From Celeribacter neptunius (GTDB lineage: Bacteria > Pseudomonadota > Alphaproteobacteria > Rhodobacterales > Rhodobacteraceae), in NCBI RefSeq assembly GCF_900113955.1, contig NZ_FORH01000001.1:1108395-1172394 (forward strand): DNA of 64,000 nt, read 5' to 3'. Shown here in pieces: positions 55,343 through 63,426 of the stretch. Position numbers and translations under genes: made by a program. Below the pieces are notes generated by a model. That model searched no databases. It had not been told where the DNA came from and worked only from the letters and a program-made list of their open reading frames with translations. Each line of letters begins with the position of its first letter. The first letter of the stretch is position 1.

Positions 55343-55786
55343 TCAGGTGGCACGGCGCGCCACGCGGGACGCCGTAAACCTCATCATGAATTTGGCCGCG
55401 AAAATCCCGGCCACAAGTGCGACAAAGAAGACCCAGACCGCCGGATCGAAGGTGCCGAGCGCCGGCAGCGCCCCGCCCGGGCAGAAGCCGGCAATGCCCC
55501 AGCCGACACCGAAGACCAGCGAACCGCCGACCAGTTTGGCATCGATCACGCGCGAGGTCGGCACGATGAACTTCGGCTCAAAGGCCGGGGTCTCGTAGCG
55601 TTTGAACAGCCAGCGGTAGCCAAAGAAGGACACGGTCACGGCACCGCCCATCACGAACATCAGGGACGGGTCCCAAACGCCGAAGAAATCGAAGAAATTC
55701 AGGACTTTCTCAGGGTTCGCCATGCCGGACATGGAAATTCCGAGACCAAAGATCAGGCCGATCACATAGGTGAGGATGAGTTTCAT
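55343..55786 (-). CDS. YeeE/YedE-family membrane protein, second half-unit
   Basis: A 147-residue protein with about four spans. It has the family motif GLIFGLGISMSGMANPEKVLNFFD and the second signature VGWGIAGFCPGGALPAL with a conserved Cys. Members move thiosulfate or sulfane sulfur across the membrane. It works with the adjoining 149-residue protein as a split pair (PmpA/PmpB-like). AGGAG precedes the ATG; one base separates it from its partner gene. Confidence 0.88.
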   Translation of the reverse strand: MKLILTYVIGLIFGLGISMSGMANPEKVLNFFDFFGVWDPSLMFVMGGAVTVSFFGYRWLFKRYETPAFEPKFIVPTSRVIDAKLVGGSLVFGVGWGIAGFCPGGALPALGTFDPAVWVFFVALVAGIFAAKFMMRFTASRVARRAT

Positions 55787-55787
55787 C

Positions 55788-56237
55788 TTATTCTCCTGCG
55801 ATCACGTGGCGGATGACATAGACGGTCACCGCGGTGGCGGCCATGAAGCTCAGCGTCGCGACGATCGAGCGCGGCGACAGGCGCGACATGCCACAGACCC
55901 CGTGGCCGGAGGTGCAGCCGGAGCCATAGCTCACGCCGATGCCGACGATGAAACCGCCGACCATCAGCGCGCTGGAGGTGACCGGCACATTGACCGCCGG
56001 GAAATGCCCGGTGAACAGCGCATAGAGCAGCGGTCCGGTCGCCATGCCGGCGAGCAGAACCGCGCGCCAGGCCCAGTCGGACGAGTTCGCCGGGGTCAGA
56101 AACCCGGCCAGAATCCCCGTCGCACCGAAAATCCGGCCCTGAAAGGCCATCAGAAGCACCGCGGCAGTGCCGATCAGCATGCCACCGAACAGCGAGGCGA
56201 AAGGTGTAAACTCCGTCGGAACGATTTCCGTGATCAT
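55788..56237 (-). CDS. YeeE/YedE-family membrane protein, first half-unit
   Basis: A 149-residue protein with about four spans. Motifs [26 protein letters not shown] and [23 protein letters not shown] carry the conserved Cys residues needed for sulfur transfer. First full gene of the leftward sulfide operon. GGGAGGG lies before its ATG inside the overlapping 17-codon frame upstream. Confidence 0.88.
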   Translation of the reverse strand: MITEIVPTEFTPFASLFGGMLIGTAAVLLMAFQGRIFGATGILAGFLTPANSSDWAWRAVLLAGMATGPLLYALFTGHFPAVNVPVTSSALMVGGFIVGIGVSYGSGCTSGHGVCGMSRLSPRSIVATLSFMAATAVTVYVIRHVIAGE

Positions 56238-56287
56238 TGTGAAGGCCCTCCCAAGAATAGGGCCCGGATGTGGGTCCAGATCGTCAT
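56234..56287 (-). CDS. Possible 17-residue leader peptide of the sulfide operon
   Basis: A short frame encoding [17 protein letters not shown], preceded by AAGAGGAAACGCACA as ribosome site. Its TGA stop overlaps the ATG of the first YeeE gene (ATGA), and its last codons contain that gene's Shine-Dalgarno. The layout fits translational coupling. It has no cysteine, so direct sulfur sensing by its codons is not evident. Could be chance. Confidence 0.4.
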   Translation of the reverse strand: MTIWTHIRALFLGGPSQ

Positions 56288-56521
56288 TGTGCGTTTCCTC
56301 TTAAATGCGGTTTGACCGCTTGATTAAAGAACAACCTATGCGGGTCGGCGCCGCGCTGTCGGTGAGTTTGTCACAGAGCGCCGGATGAAATGCGGTTTCC
56401 CGCTCATGCGCCTGGTATGAGACCCGGTCTGAAACCGGCGATGAGAATTGTGCCTGGCGGGCGTCTGTACTTGTATATCTGTGGCTTGAATAAATGCTCT
56501 GAGATCAGAATAGTAAGAGCC
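56288..56521. promoter_or_regulatory. Divergent control region of sulfide operon and Na/Pi gene
   Basis: Holds the promoters of both units. A short dyad GCGGT-TTG-ACCGC at 56307-56319 lies just upstream of the leader frame and is a candidate operator for a sulfide-responsive repressor of the BigR/SqrR kind, though no such regulator gene is in the window. Nothing else was assigned. Confidence 0.4.
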
Positions 56522-58138
56522 ATGTTCGTAAATATCGTAAACGCGCTCGGCGGCGTCGGTCTTTTCCTGTTCGGGATGATCTGGCTGACCGATGGTCTCA
56601 AGGAGCTGGCCGGCCCGGCCCTGCGCCGCGCCCTGGCGCGCTTTACCCGCACGCCTCTGAGCGGCGCGATGACCGGCGCGGTGAGCACGGCGCTGATCCA
56701 ATCCTCGAGCGCCACCACCGTGACCGCCGTCGGCTTTGTCAGCGCCGGGTTGCTGAGCTTTCCGCAGGCGCTCGGCATCATCTTCGGCGCCAATATCGGC
56801 ACCACCGCGACCGGCTGGATCACCGCCATCCTCGGGTTCAAGCTCGATCTCGGCGAGATTTCCCTACCGCTGATCTTTCTCGGCGCCCTGGCCCGGATGT
56901 TCGGCGGCCCGCGTCTCAGATCCGCCGGCATGGCGCTGGCGGGATTCGCGCTTCTGTTCCTGGGCATCGAGGTGATGAAATCGAGCCTCGCAGGGTTCGA
57001 GGGGCTGATCACCCCTGCGGATTTTCCACAAGACAGTCTCCTCGGTCGTCTCGCCCTGATCCTGCTCGGCGCGCTGATCACCATTCTGACGCAATCCTCG
57101 AGCGCCGGTGTCGCCACCGCGCTCGCGCTTCTGGGCGCCGGCGCGATCAACCTGCCACAGGCCATGGCGATGGTGATCGGTATGGATGTCGGCACCACGG
57201 TGACCGCTGCGCTGGCCTCTCTGGGCGGTTCGGTGGCGGCGCGGCGCACCGGGCTGTCGCATGTGATCTACAATCTGCTGACCGGTGTGATGGCGTTTTT
57301 CCTGCTCACCCCTTACAGCGCGCTCATCGCCCTGCCCGGCTTGCAGCTCGATCCGCAGATCGCGCTCGTCGCCTTTCATTCCAGCTTCAACATCCTCGGG
57401 GTGGTGCTGATCCTGCCGTTCACCCGGCCCTTTGCCCGGCTGGTCACGGTGCTGGTGCGCGACAAGGGATCGGCGCTCACCGCCGCACTTGGCAAGGAAT
57501 TGCTGAGCGATCCCGCGCTGGCCTTCGAGACTGCCAACAGGACGCTGGAGCGGCTGGTCCGCGCACAATTCGCCGATCTGGCGCTGCGCGTGCGTGACCC
57601 GGAACCTTCGCGCACCGACGAGGCGCGTCTGAGGAGCCTGCGCGAGGCGCTTTCCGAGCTGCGCGGCTTCATCGATGCCATTCCACAAGGCAAGGATGAC
57701 GCAGCCCGGGCGGCACAGCGCGCCTCGATGCTGCATATTCTCGATCACCTGGACCGGTTGCATTTTCGCTGCATGCAGGATGATCCGATCGCCGAACTGG
57801 GCAAGGAGCACCGGCTGCGGCGGCTGAGCCGGGTGCTCGCCGATGTCGCGGCGCGCTGCGAGACCGAAGACGGGCTGACTGCGACCGAAAGCCGGTTGAA
57901 AAAGCTCAGGCGCCTGATGCGGCGCCAACGCGAAATCTATCGCATCGACACCATGTCACGCGCGGCAAGGAGCGGCATGCCGGCAGAGGCCCTGAGTCTG
58001 AGGCTCGAGGCGATGCGCTGGCTGCACCGGGTGAGCTATCACCTCTGGCGGATCAGCTTTCACATGGTGAAACTGCAGGAAGGCCGTGCCCCCGCCTCGC
58101 CGCATCGCGAAGCGGCGATGGATGTTCTGACGGATTAG
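56522..58138 (+). CDS. Na/phosphate symporter family protein with PhoU-like tail
   Basis: A 538-residue protein. Two inverted transport repeats each carry the QSSS motif (TALIQSSSATTVTAVGF; ITILTQSSSAGVATALALLGAG), with FGANIGTTATGW and GMDVGTTVTAALAS. A cytoplasmic PhoU-like helical domain covers about 360-525. Family members (NptA, YjbB) move phosphate with sodium, in or out. The ribosome site (AAGAG) is weak. Divergent from the sulfide operon. Confidence 0.9.
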   Translation: MFVNIVNALGGVGLFLFGMIWLTDGLKELAGPALRRALARFTRTPLSGAMTGAVSTALIQSSSATTVTAVGFVSAGLLSFPQALGIIFGANIGTTATGWITAILGFKLDLGEISLPLIFLGALARMFGGPRLRSAGMALAGFALLFLGIEVMKSSLAGFEGLITPADFPQDSLLGRLALILLGALITILTQSSSAGVATALALLGAGAINLPQAMAMVIGMDVGTTVTAALASLGGSVAARRTGLSHVIYNLLTGVMAFFLLTPYSALIALPGLQLDPQIALVAFHSSFNILGVVLILPFTRPFARLVTVLVRDKGSALTAALGKELLSDPALAFETANRTLERLVRAQFADLALRVRDPEPSRTDEARLRSLREALSELRGFIDAIPQGKDDAARAAQRASMLHILDHLDRLHFRCMQDDPIAELGKEHRLRRLSRVLADVAARCETEDGLTATESRLKKLRRLMRRQREIYRIDTMSRAARSGMPAEALSLRLEAMRWLHRVSYHLWRISFHMVKLQEGRAPASPHREAAMDVLTD

Positions 58139-58154
58139 ACCGCGGGATCAAAGG

Positions 58155-58204
58155 CGCGCTTGGTCGCCCTTAATCACGCTTAGTCGCGCTTGGTCACCCT
58201 TAGT
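58155..58204. repeat. Five imperfect 10-bp tandem units at the prfB 3' end
   Basis: Units CGCGCTTGGT, CGCCCTTAAT, CACGCTTAGT, CGCGCTTGGT and CACCCTTAGT follow one another at exact 10-bp steps (58155-58204). The last one overlaps the prfB stop codon (58200-58202), so it looks like repeated copying of the gene end. Confidence 0.85.
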
Positions 58205-59321
58205 CGCCCTGTGCATCGGCGCGGGACTTGCCCGCCACATCCATGGCGAGAGTCGCGGCCATGAACTTGTCGAGATCGCCGTCCAACACGCCCTGGGTAT
58301 CCGAGGTCTCGTGATTGGTGCGCAGGTCTTTGACCATCTGATAGGGCTGCATCACGTAAGAGCGGATCTGGTTGCCCCAGCCGGCCGAGCCCTTGTTCTC
58401 ATGCGCCTCGTTGATCGCGGCGGAGCGTTTCTCGAGCTCCAATTGATAGAGCCGCGATTTCAGCGCTTTCATGGCGATGTCGCGGTTCTGGTGCTGCGAT
58501 TTCTCGGAGCTTGTCACCACGATGCCGGTCGGCGCGTGGGTGATCCGCACCGCCGAGTCGGTGGTGTTGACGTGCTGACCGCCCGCCCCCGAGGAGCGAT
58601 AGGTGTCGATGCGGATGTCGGCCGGGTTGACCTCGATCTCGATATTGTCATCGACCACCGGATAGACCCAGACCGAGGCAAAAGAGGTCTCGCGCGTGCC
58701 CTTGCCGAAGGGCGAAATCCGCACCAGACGGTGCACGCCGCTCTCGGATTTCAGCCAGCCATAGGCATTGTGACCGGAGATCTTGTAGGCCACGGATTTG
58801 ATCCCGGCCTCGGAGCCGGCTTCCTCGGATTGCAGCTCGACCGTGTAGCCCTTTTTCTCGGCCCAACGGACATACATGCGCTGCAACATCGAGGCCCAGT
58901 CGCAGGCCTCCGTGCCGCCGGCGCCGGCGTTGATCTCCAAAAACGTGTCATTGGCGTCGGCCTCACCGTCCAGAAGCGCTTCGAGCTCCTTCTCGGCGGC
59001 GGTCTCGCCCAGGGCCTTGAGCGCCTCCTCGGCCTCGGTGATGACCTCCTGGTCCTCTTCCATCTCGCCCAGCTCGATCAGCTCGATATTGTCCTTCATA
59101 TCGGTTTCGAGGTTCTCGGCGGTCTTCATCGCATCCATCAGGAGCTGACGATCACGCATCAGCTTCTGGGCGCGTTCCTGATCGTCCCAGAGCGTCGGGT
59201 CCTCGATCATCGCATTGAACTCTTCCATGCGATGCGGCGCAGTCTCCCAATCCATCCGCTGTTTCAAGAGCGCCACGGATTTTTCGATCTTGGCCACGAT
59301 ATTCTGAATTTCAGCGCGCAC
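58200..59321 (-). CDS. prfB: Peptide chain release factor 2
   Basis: A 373-residue RF2 that ends translation at UGA and UAA. The stop-recognition SPF tripeptide lies in VRISPFGKGTRETSF and the peptidyl-transferase GGQ in SSGAGGQHVNTTDSAVRITH. The frame is continuous from MRAEIQNIVAKIEKS, so there is no programmed frameshift of the E. coli type. Its own stop is TAA. A short repeat array follows. Confidence 0.97.
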   Translation of the reverse strand: MRAEIQNIVAKIEKSVALLKQRMDWETAPHRMEEFNAMIEDPTLWDDQERAQKLMRDRQLLMDAMKTAENLETDMKDNIELIELGEMEEDQEVITEAEEALKALGETAAEKELEALLDGEADANDTFLEINAGAGGTEACDWASMLQRMYVRWAEKKGYTVELQSEEAGSEAGIKSVAYKISGHNAYGWLKSESGVHRLVRISPFGKGTRETSFASVWVYPVVDDNIEIEVNPADIRIDTYRSSGAGGQHVNTTDSAVRITHAPTGIVVTSSEKSQHQNRDIAMKALKSRLYQLELEKRSAAINEAHENKGSAGWGNQIRSYVMQPYQMVKDLRTNHETSDTQGVLDGDLDKFMAATLAMDVAGKSRADAQGD

Positions 59322-59521
59322 GGGACATCACCTGTCTTGGGTCTTTTCGGAAGTTCGCAGAGAGATACGCGGCAATCGCGCGAGACACAAGGGGTCAGCG
59401 AGGGGGCCGCGCGGGGTCAGCGGGGCGTGAACGGGGCGCAACGTCGGGATTGCGGCAATACCGCCGTGCGCGCTCACCGGCCTGTGCCGCAGCCCGCTCG
59501 GCCGGCGCCCCCAGCCCGCCC

Positions 59522-60268
59522 CTATTTCGCCCGCTCCCAGGCCTTGAGCCCCTTTTCGATCCAGTTGAGGGCGAACTGGGCCGGGCCGCGGATGCCCGCC
59601 TCCGGCGCATCGGGGCGATCTCGTGCGACATGCGGGTTGCCGATCAGCGTCTCCATCACATGTCTGGCGCGTTTCAGCTGATCCGCGCTCAGCTCCGGCA
59701 CGGTATTGTGGCTGACATCCGACAACACGGTCTTGTGCACCGCCGAGGCGAGGCTCCAGACCGTCTGATAGCGCAGACCTTCGAGCGTCGGGTGCGCCGC
59801 GATCCGGGCGACGCAATCGATCAGCGCGTCGAAACTGCTGATGTCGCGCCGTTCGCGCAGCATCTCGGCGGCGACAAAGATATCCTCCGCCGAGGCCCCG
59901 GGTTTCAGCCCCTCGCGTACCGGGGCAAGATCGTTCAGCCCGCGCGCCGCGTGATGCGCCTGCTGACGCACATCCCGGAGCACATCCGGCCCGGCATGGG
60001 CATCGAAGCGGTTATAGAAACTCGACAGGCGCAGGTTCTCCGCCTCGAGCTCATCGACATGCGCCTGCGTGGTCTCGAGCTGTTCCTCGACCTGGCGCAG
60101 CTTGATCTCGAACTCGCCGATCTTGGCACTTTCGACATCGCGCGACAGGGCCGAGAGCGTGTCAGGGTGGCGGATCAGCCAGATCACCCCGGCCCCGAGC
60201 AACAGCACCCAGAGCGGAACATAGTCCATGAAAAGCTTCAGATATTGAAAAAAAGCGTCATCATCCAT
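59522..60268 (-). CDS. Membrane-anchored coiled-coil protein of unknown function
   Basis: A 248-residue protein. One span near the N-terminus (YVPLWVLLLGAGVIWLI), then a coiled coil at about 45-85 (IKLRQVEEQLETTQAHVDELEAENLRL), then a soluble helical domain (AAEMLRERRDISSFDALIDCVARIAAH; SADQLKRARHVMETLIGNP). Start taken at MDDDAFF after GGGG; a GTG ten codons earlier (60298, with AGG upstream) is possible. No family recognised. The 200 bases between it and prfB are gene-free. Confidence 0.65.
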   Translation of the reverse strand: MDDDAFFQYLKLFMDYVPLWVLLLGAGVIWLIRHPDTLSALSRDVESAKIGEFEIKLRQVEEQLETTQAHVDELEAENLRLSSFYNRFDAHAGPDVLRDVRQQAHHAARGLNDLAPVREGLKPGASAEDIFVAAEMLRERRDISSFDALIDCVARIAAHPTLEGLRYQTVWSLASAVHKTVLSDVSHNTVPELSADQLKRARHVMETLIGNPHVARDRPDAPEAGIRGPAQFALNWIEKGLKAWERAK

Positions 60269-60328
60269 TGCGAGCCCCGGCGCGCTGTCATCGACCACGA
60301 AAGCCTAGCACAGAATCGCGTCATTTCC

Positions 60329-60403
60329 CAATTTCGTCGGGCCCAATTCCGTCAGGCGCAATTCCGTCGGGCCCAATCTCTGCGGGCGCAATCTCCTGGC
60401 CAG
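60329..60403. repeat. Five imperfect 15-bp tandem units
   Basis: Units beginning CAATT or CAATC start at 60329, 60344, 60359, 60374 and 60389, each close to CAATTCCGTCGGGCC. They lie in the divergent gap between the coiled-coil gene and the acetyltransferase. The exact 15-bp period suggests slippage or an array of protein sites. Confidence 0.85.
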
Positions 60404-60492
60404 ACCGGCCCGGCGCGTTACGGCTCATCACTTTGATGTGTTCCCCGCGCGAGGCCGTTGCACAAGCTCGCCCTGTCGGGAGACATACCGGC

Positions 60493-60996
60493 ATGCGCGA
60501 ACAAGAGCTGCAATTTACCCGCCTGACCGAGATTGCCCCCGAGGCGATCACCGCACATATGTCGGAACCTTTCGTGGCGCGGCACATGCCCCTGCTCAAA
60601 GGCCGGTGGACCGAGCGGACCACGCGCGACTGGGTTGCCGCGAAAGAGGCGCATTGGCAGGCCCGCGGGCTCGGCCACTGGGGCTTTCTCGCGGAAGGCA
60701 GCTATGTCGGCTGGGGCGGGTTCGAACGCGAGGGCGAGGATTGGGATTTCGGGCTGGTGCTGACGCCCGCGGCGCGCGGGCTCGGCCAAAAGATCACCGC
60801 CAAGGCGCTGGACTTCGCCCGCAATGACCCGCGCATCGACAGCGTCACATTCCTGTTGCCGCCGACGCGCCGGCATTTCGGCGCGCTGACCCGCCTGGGC
60901 GCACGCCGCGACGGCGAGGCCACGCATGGCGAGGAAACCTTCCTCAGGTTCCGCCTCGATCTGACCGGACCGTCGGCAGCCCCGGGCGCTCAGTAA
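60493..60996 (+). CDS. GNAT-family N-acetyltransferase
   Basis: A 167-residue GNAT protein: FVARHMPLLKGRWTERTTRDWV at the N-terminus, LGHWGFLAEGSYVGWGGFE as the central sheet and FGLVLTPAARGLGQKITAKALDF as the acetyl-CoA site (RGLGQK fits Q/RxxGxG/A). GGGAG lies 11 bases upstream. Acceptor unknown; resembles the RimJ/RimL-like branch. Its 3' end overlaps the convergent broken DSP gene by seven bases. Confidence 0.82.
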   Translation: MREQELQFTRLTEIAPEAITAHMSEPFVARHMPLLKGRWTERTTRDWVAAKEAHWQARGLGHWGFLAEGSYVGWGGFEREGEDWDFGLVLTPAARGLGQKITAKALDFARNDPRIDSVTFLLPPTRRHFGALTRLGARRDGEATHGEETFLRFRLDLTGPSAAPGAQ

Positions 60997-61469
60997 TCCT
61001 TGCCGGCGAAGCGATGCGGCAGATCCATCGCCGCCGCGTCACCGATGAACCGTGCCCAGACCCCACCCGGTCGCCAGACACTGTCCATCAAGGTGAAAGC
61101 CTCCGCCGGATTGCCACCCCGCCCTTCCTTCGCATAGCGATAGAAAAATGCCGTGACCCTTGCGTTGAAAATGCAATGCACATGAAGCACCTCGCCGGCG
61201 CCTTGCTCGATCACCTAGCAAAACCGGTCGAAATCCTGCTCCGTCGGGGCCTCGAAAGCGACCGGAATATTGGTGTAGCGCATCCCCGCCTCTTCGACGA
61301 GCTGCGCTTCCCCTGCAAGCGCCGAGGCCTGATCCGGCAACGCGAGGTTGAGCACATGGCTGACACCTGATGCGGCAAGCGCAGAGATCTGTGCCCGGTC
61401 CGGCTGACCGGACAGGGTGATATGCGCGCTCCAAAGCCGCCAATTCAGAATATCCTGAGGTTCCGCCAC
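60990..61469 (-). pseudogene. DSP-like phosphatase family gene interrupted by an in-frame amber codon
   Basis: The reading frame starts at a GTG (AAGGACAGGGAA upstream): ILNWRLWSAHITLSGQPDRAQ, VSHVLNLALPDQ and APTEQDFDRFC. It meets TAG at 61215-61217 (codon 85), then continues in the same frame through VIEQGAGEVLHVHCIFNARV, FFYRYAKEG and the C-terminus. Both halves belong to one DSP-like domain; the HCIFNAR loop is in the second half. A CAG-to-TAG change would explain it. It is a recent pseudogene, an assembly error or, less likely, a read-through gene. Confidence 0.8.
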
Positions 61470-61524
61470 TTCCCTGTCCTTCGCGCCCGCCACACCACCA
61501 CATGAGCCGATTGCCCGGGCGGGT

Positions 61525-62136
61525 TCAAGACGAACCCGATCGCAACCGCGCCAGCTCGGCCTCGAGCGCGGCGATCTTGGCCTCTTGCTCGGCCAGAACC
61601 TCTGCCACCCGCTCCGCGTCGACGAGCTGCGGGATATGGCGCGGGCAGTTCACGTCCCAGGCCCGAACCGTCAGCACGATCCCGCGCGCCGCCCGGCCGC
61701 CATCGGGCCGCAACCCGTCGAGCTCGGCGGCCTCGCCCTCGATCACCCGCGCCTCGCCCCAGATCTTGATCCGGCGCCGCCGTTCGTAATCGATCAGGAA
61801 CAGGAAGGCCGCGGGGTTTTCCGACAGGTTGCCCAGGGTGATATATTGCTGATTGCCCTCGAGATCGGCAAAGGCGACGGTCCGATCATCGAGCACCCTG
61901 AGAAACCCCGCCGGGCCGCCGCGATGCTGGATATAGGGCTGGCCATTCGCCCCGGCCGTGCCGAGAAACACGCTGGTGCGCGCGGCGATGAACCCCTCGG
62001 CCCAGGGGCTGAGCCGGTCGGGCCAGGGCCGCTCCCGTACCAGCTCTGCATAGGTCTCGCGCGAGCCCATGCGGCTCTGAACGCGCTTCACCGCATCGGA
62101 AAAGGCGATATCGCTGGGGGTCGGTTCGTCACGCAC
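61525..62136 (-). CDS. Pyridoxamine 5'-phosphate oxidase-like flavin-binding protein
   Basis: A 203-residue protein with the split-barrel FMN fold: ARTSVFLGTAGANGQPYIQHRGGP, LDDRTVAFADLEGNQQYITLGNLSENPAAFLFLIDYERRRRIKIWGEARV, and a C-terminal helix VAEVLAEQEAKIAALEAELARL that is a short coiled coil. GTG start with GAGG upstream. Family includes general-stress FMN proteins; the substrate is not known. Eight bases follow the NTF2-like gene. Confidence 0.85.
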   Translation of the reverse strand: MRDEPTPSDIAFSDAVKRVQSRMGSRETYAELVRERPWPDRLSPWAEGFIAARTSVFLGTAGANGQPYIQHRGGPAGFLRVLDDRTVAFADLEGNQQYITLGNLSENPAAFLFLIDYERRRRIKIWGEARVIEGEAAELDGLRPDGGRAARGIVLTVRAWDVNCPRHIPQLVDAERVAEVLAEQEAKIAALEAELARLRSGSS

Positions 62137-62144
62137 AGGCCACC

Positions 62145-62609
62145 TCACAACCCGAGATCGCTGAGACCGGGATGGTCGTCCGGGCGCCGCCCCTGCGGCC
62201 AATGGAACAGGCGGTCTTCTTGGGCGATCTTCAGATCGTTGATCGAGGCGATGCGGCGTTCCATCAGCCCTTCGGCGTTGAATTGCCAGTTCTCATTGCC
62301 ATAGGCGCGAAACCATTGCCCGGCCGCGTCCCGCCATTCATAGGCAAAGCGCACGGCGATGCGATTTTCGGTATAGGCCCAGAGCTCCTTGATCAGGCGA
62401 TAGTCGCGCTCGCGCTGCCATTTCGCGGTGAGAAACGTCACGATTGCCTCGCGCCCCAGCAAGAACTCGGAGCGGTTGCGCCAGAGCGAGTCGACCGTGT
62501 AGGCCAGCGCGACCTTCTCGGCATCGCGGCTGTTCCAGCCATCTTCGGCCAGCCGGACCTTTTCGGCGGCGCTCTCACGGGTGAACGGGGGACAGGGCGG
62601 ACGGGTCAT
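62145..62609 (-). CDS. NTF2-like protein (DUF1348)
   Basis: A 154-residue protein: [72 protein letters not shown] and [23 protein letters not shown]. These are the marks of the DUF1348 group of the NTF2/SnoaL fold, a cone with a central pocket. Function unknown. GGAGAATTCC precedes the ATG. In an apparent operon with the flavin protein downstream. Confidence 0.88.
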   Translation of the reverse strand: MTRPPCPPFTRESAAEKVRLAEDGWNSRDAEKVALAYTVDSLWRNRSEFLLGREAIVTFLTAKWQRERDYRLIKELWAYTENRIAVRFAYEWRDAAGQWFRAYGNENWQFNAEGLMERRIASINDLKIAQEDRLFHWPQGRRPDDHPGLSDLGL

Positions 62610-62637
62610 GGAATTCTCCGGAATTGAAAGAAAAAGC

Positions 62638-62671
62638 GGCGGGAAGCGTGAGGGGGATTGCGCTTCCCGCC
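62638..62671 (-). terminator. Terminator of the carboxymuconolactone-decarboxylase-like gene
   Basis: GGCGGGAAGCG (62638-62648) pairs perfectly with CGCTTCCCGCC (62661-62671). On the minus strand it is followed by GCTTTTTCTTTC. A second hairpin, GCAGCTCTGC (62678-62687) with GCAGAGCTGC (62710-62719), lies between it and the gene end. Confidence 0.85.
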
Positions 62672-62738
62672 AGAGATGCAGCTCTGCGTATCAGGAGCCA
62701 GACAGGGGTGCAGAGCTGCCAGGGACTTCGAGAGAGGC

Positions 62739-63296
62739 TCAGGCCGCCGCTTCGCGACGCACCGGCACGACCGGGAAATCGATATCGGTCTTGGCCGCCT
62801 CGTTGAGGTAATTGGTCAGCACATTGAGCGCGACATGCAGCACGATCTCGAGGATCTGATCGGGCTCGTAGCCGGCCTCCGTGAGGCTCTTGAACGCCGC
62901 ATCGGACACCCGACCGCGGGTCTCGGCCACGGCGACGGCAAATCGCACCGCCACATCGGCCTTGGCATCGAGCGAGGTGCCGTCGCGGTTGGCGGCCATC
63001 TCCTCGGCGCTCAGCCCGGCCAGATGCGTGCCGATATAGCTATGCGCCGACAGGCAATAGCTGCAGCCATTGACCTGGGCGATGGCCAGCGCGATCCGCT
63101 CGCGCGTCTGCGCCGGAAGCCGGCCCTTGCCCAATGCGCCGGAGAGGCCGAGATAGCCTTCGAGCGCCGCCGGGCTGTTGGCGATGAGGCGGAACATATT
63201 GGGGACGGAGCCGAGCTGGCTCTGCACCGCTTCAAGAAGCGGACGGGCGGCCTCGGGTGCCTCTGCAATGCTGGCTGGGGTATGAATGCGCGACAT
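62739..63296 (-). CDS. Carboxymuconolactone decarboxylase/AhpD-like peroxidase family protein
   Basis: A 185-residue helical protein. The AhpD-type redox motif is Cys-Ser-Tyr-Cys followed by LSAHSYIG (QVNGCSYCLSAHSY), and RERIALAIAQ precedes it. Members use the cysteine pair to reduce peroxides or act as decarboxylases. Start MSRIHTP follows AAGGAAAC. It diverges from the LysR gene at 63427, which probably controls it. Confidence 0.9.
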   Translation of the reverse strand: MSRIHTPASIAEAPEAARPLLEAVQSQLGSVPNMFRLIANSPAALEGYLGLSGALGKGRLPAQTRERIALAIAQVNGCSYCLSAHSYIGTHLAGLSAEEMAANRDGTSLDAKADVAVRFAVAVAETRGRVSDAAFKSLTEAGYEPDQILEIVLHVALNVLTNYLNEAAKTDIDFPVVPVRREAAA

Positions 63297-63426
63297 GTTT
63301 CTGTTTCCTTCTGCGTGCGGGGGGACTGCTGAGCGCCCCGCGTTTCCTTGTGACAGACAGATAGAGACTTCCACATTCATTCAGTATACCATCACATCTA
63401 GAACCAGCCTTCCGGATTTTGGAAAT

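Noticed and set aside
52054-55377. A 1107-codon open frame on the plus strand
   Set aside because: It lies antisense to sulfide:quinone oxidoreductase, DSP and dioxygenase genes that are all clearly recognised. Its product is rich in Arg, Gly and His with no domain, a usual effect of high GC at third codon positions.
59200-59321. Programmed +1 frameshift in prfB
   Set aside because: The frame is continuous from its ATG through the N-terminal helix, so no frameshift is required.
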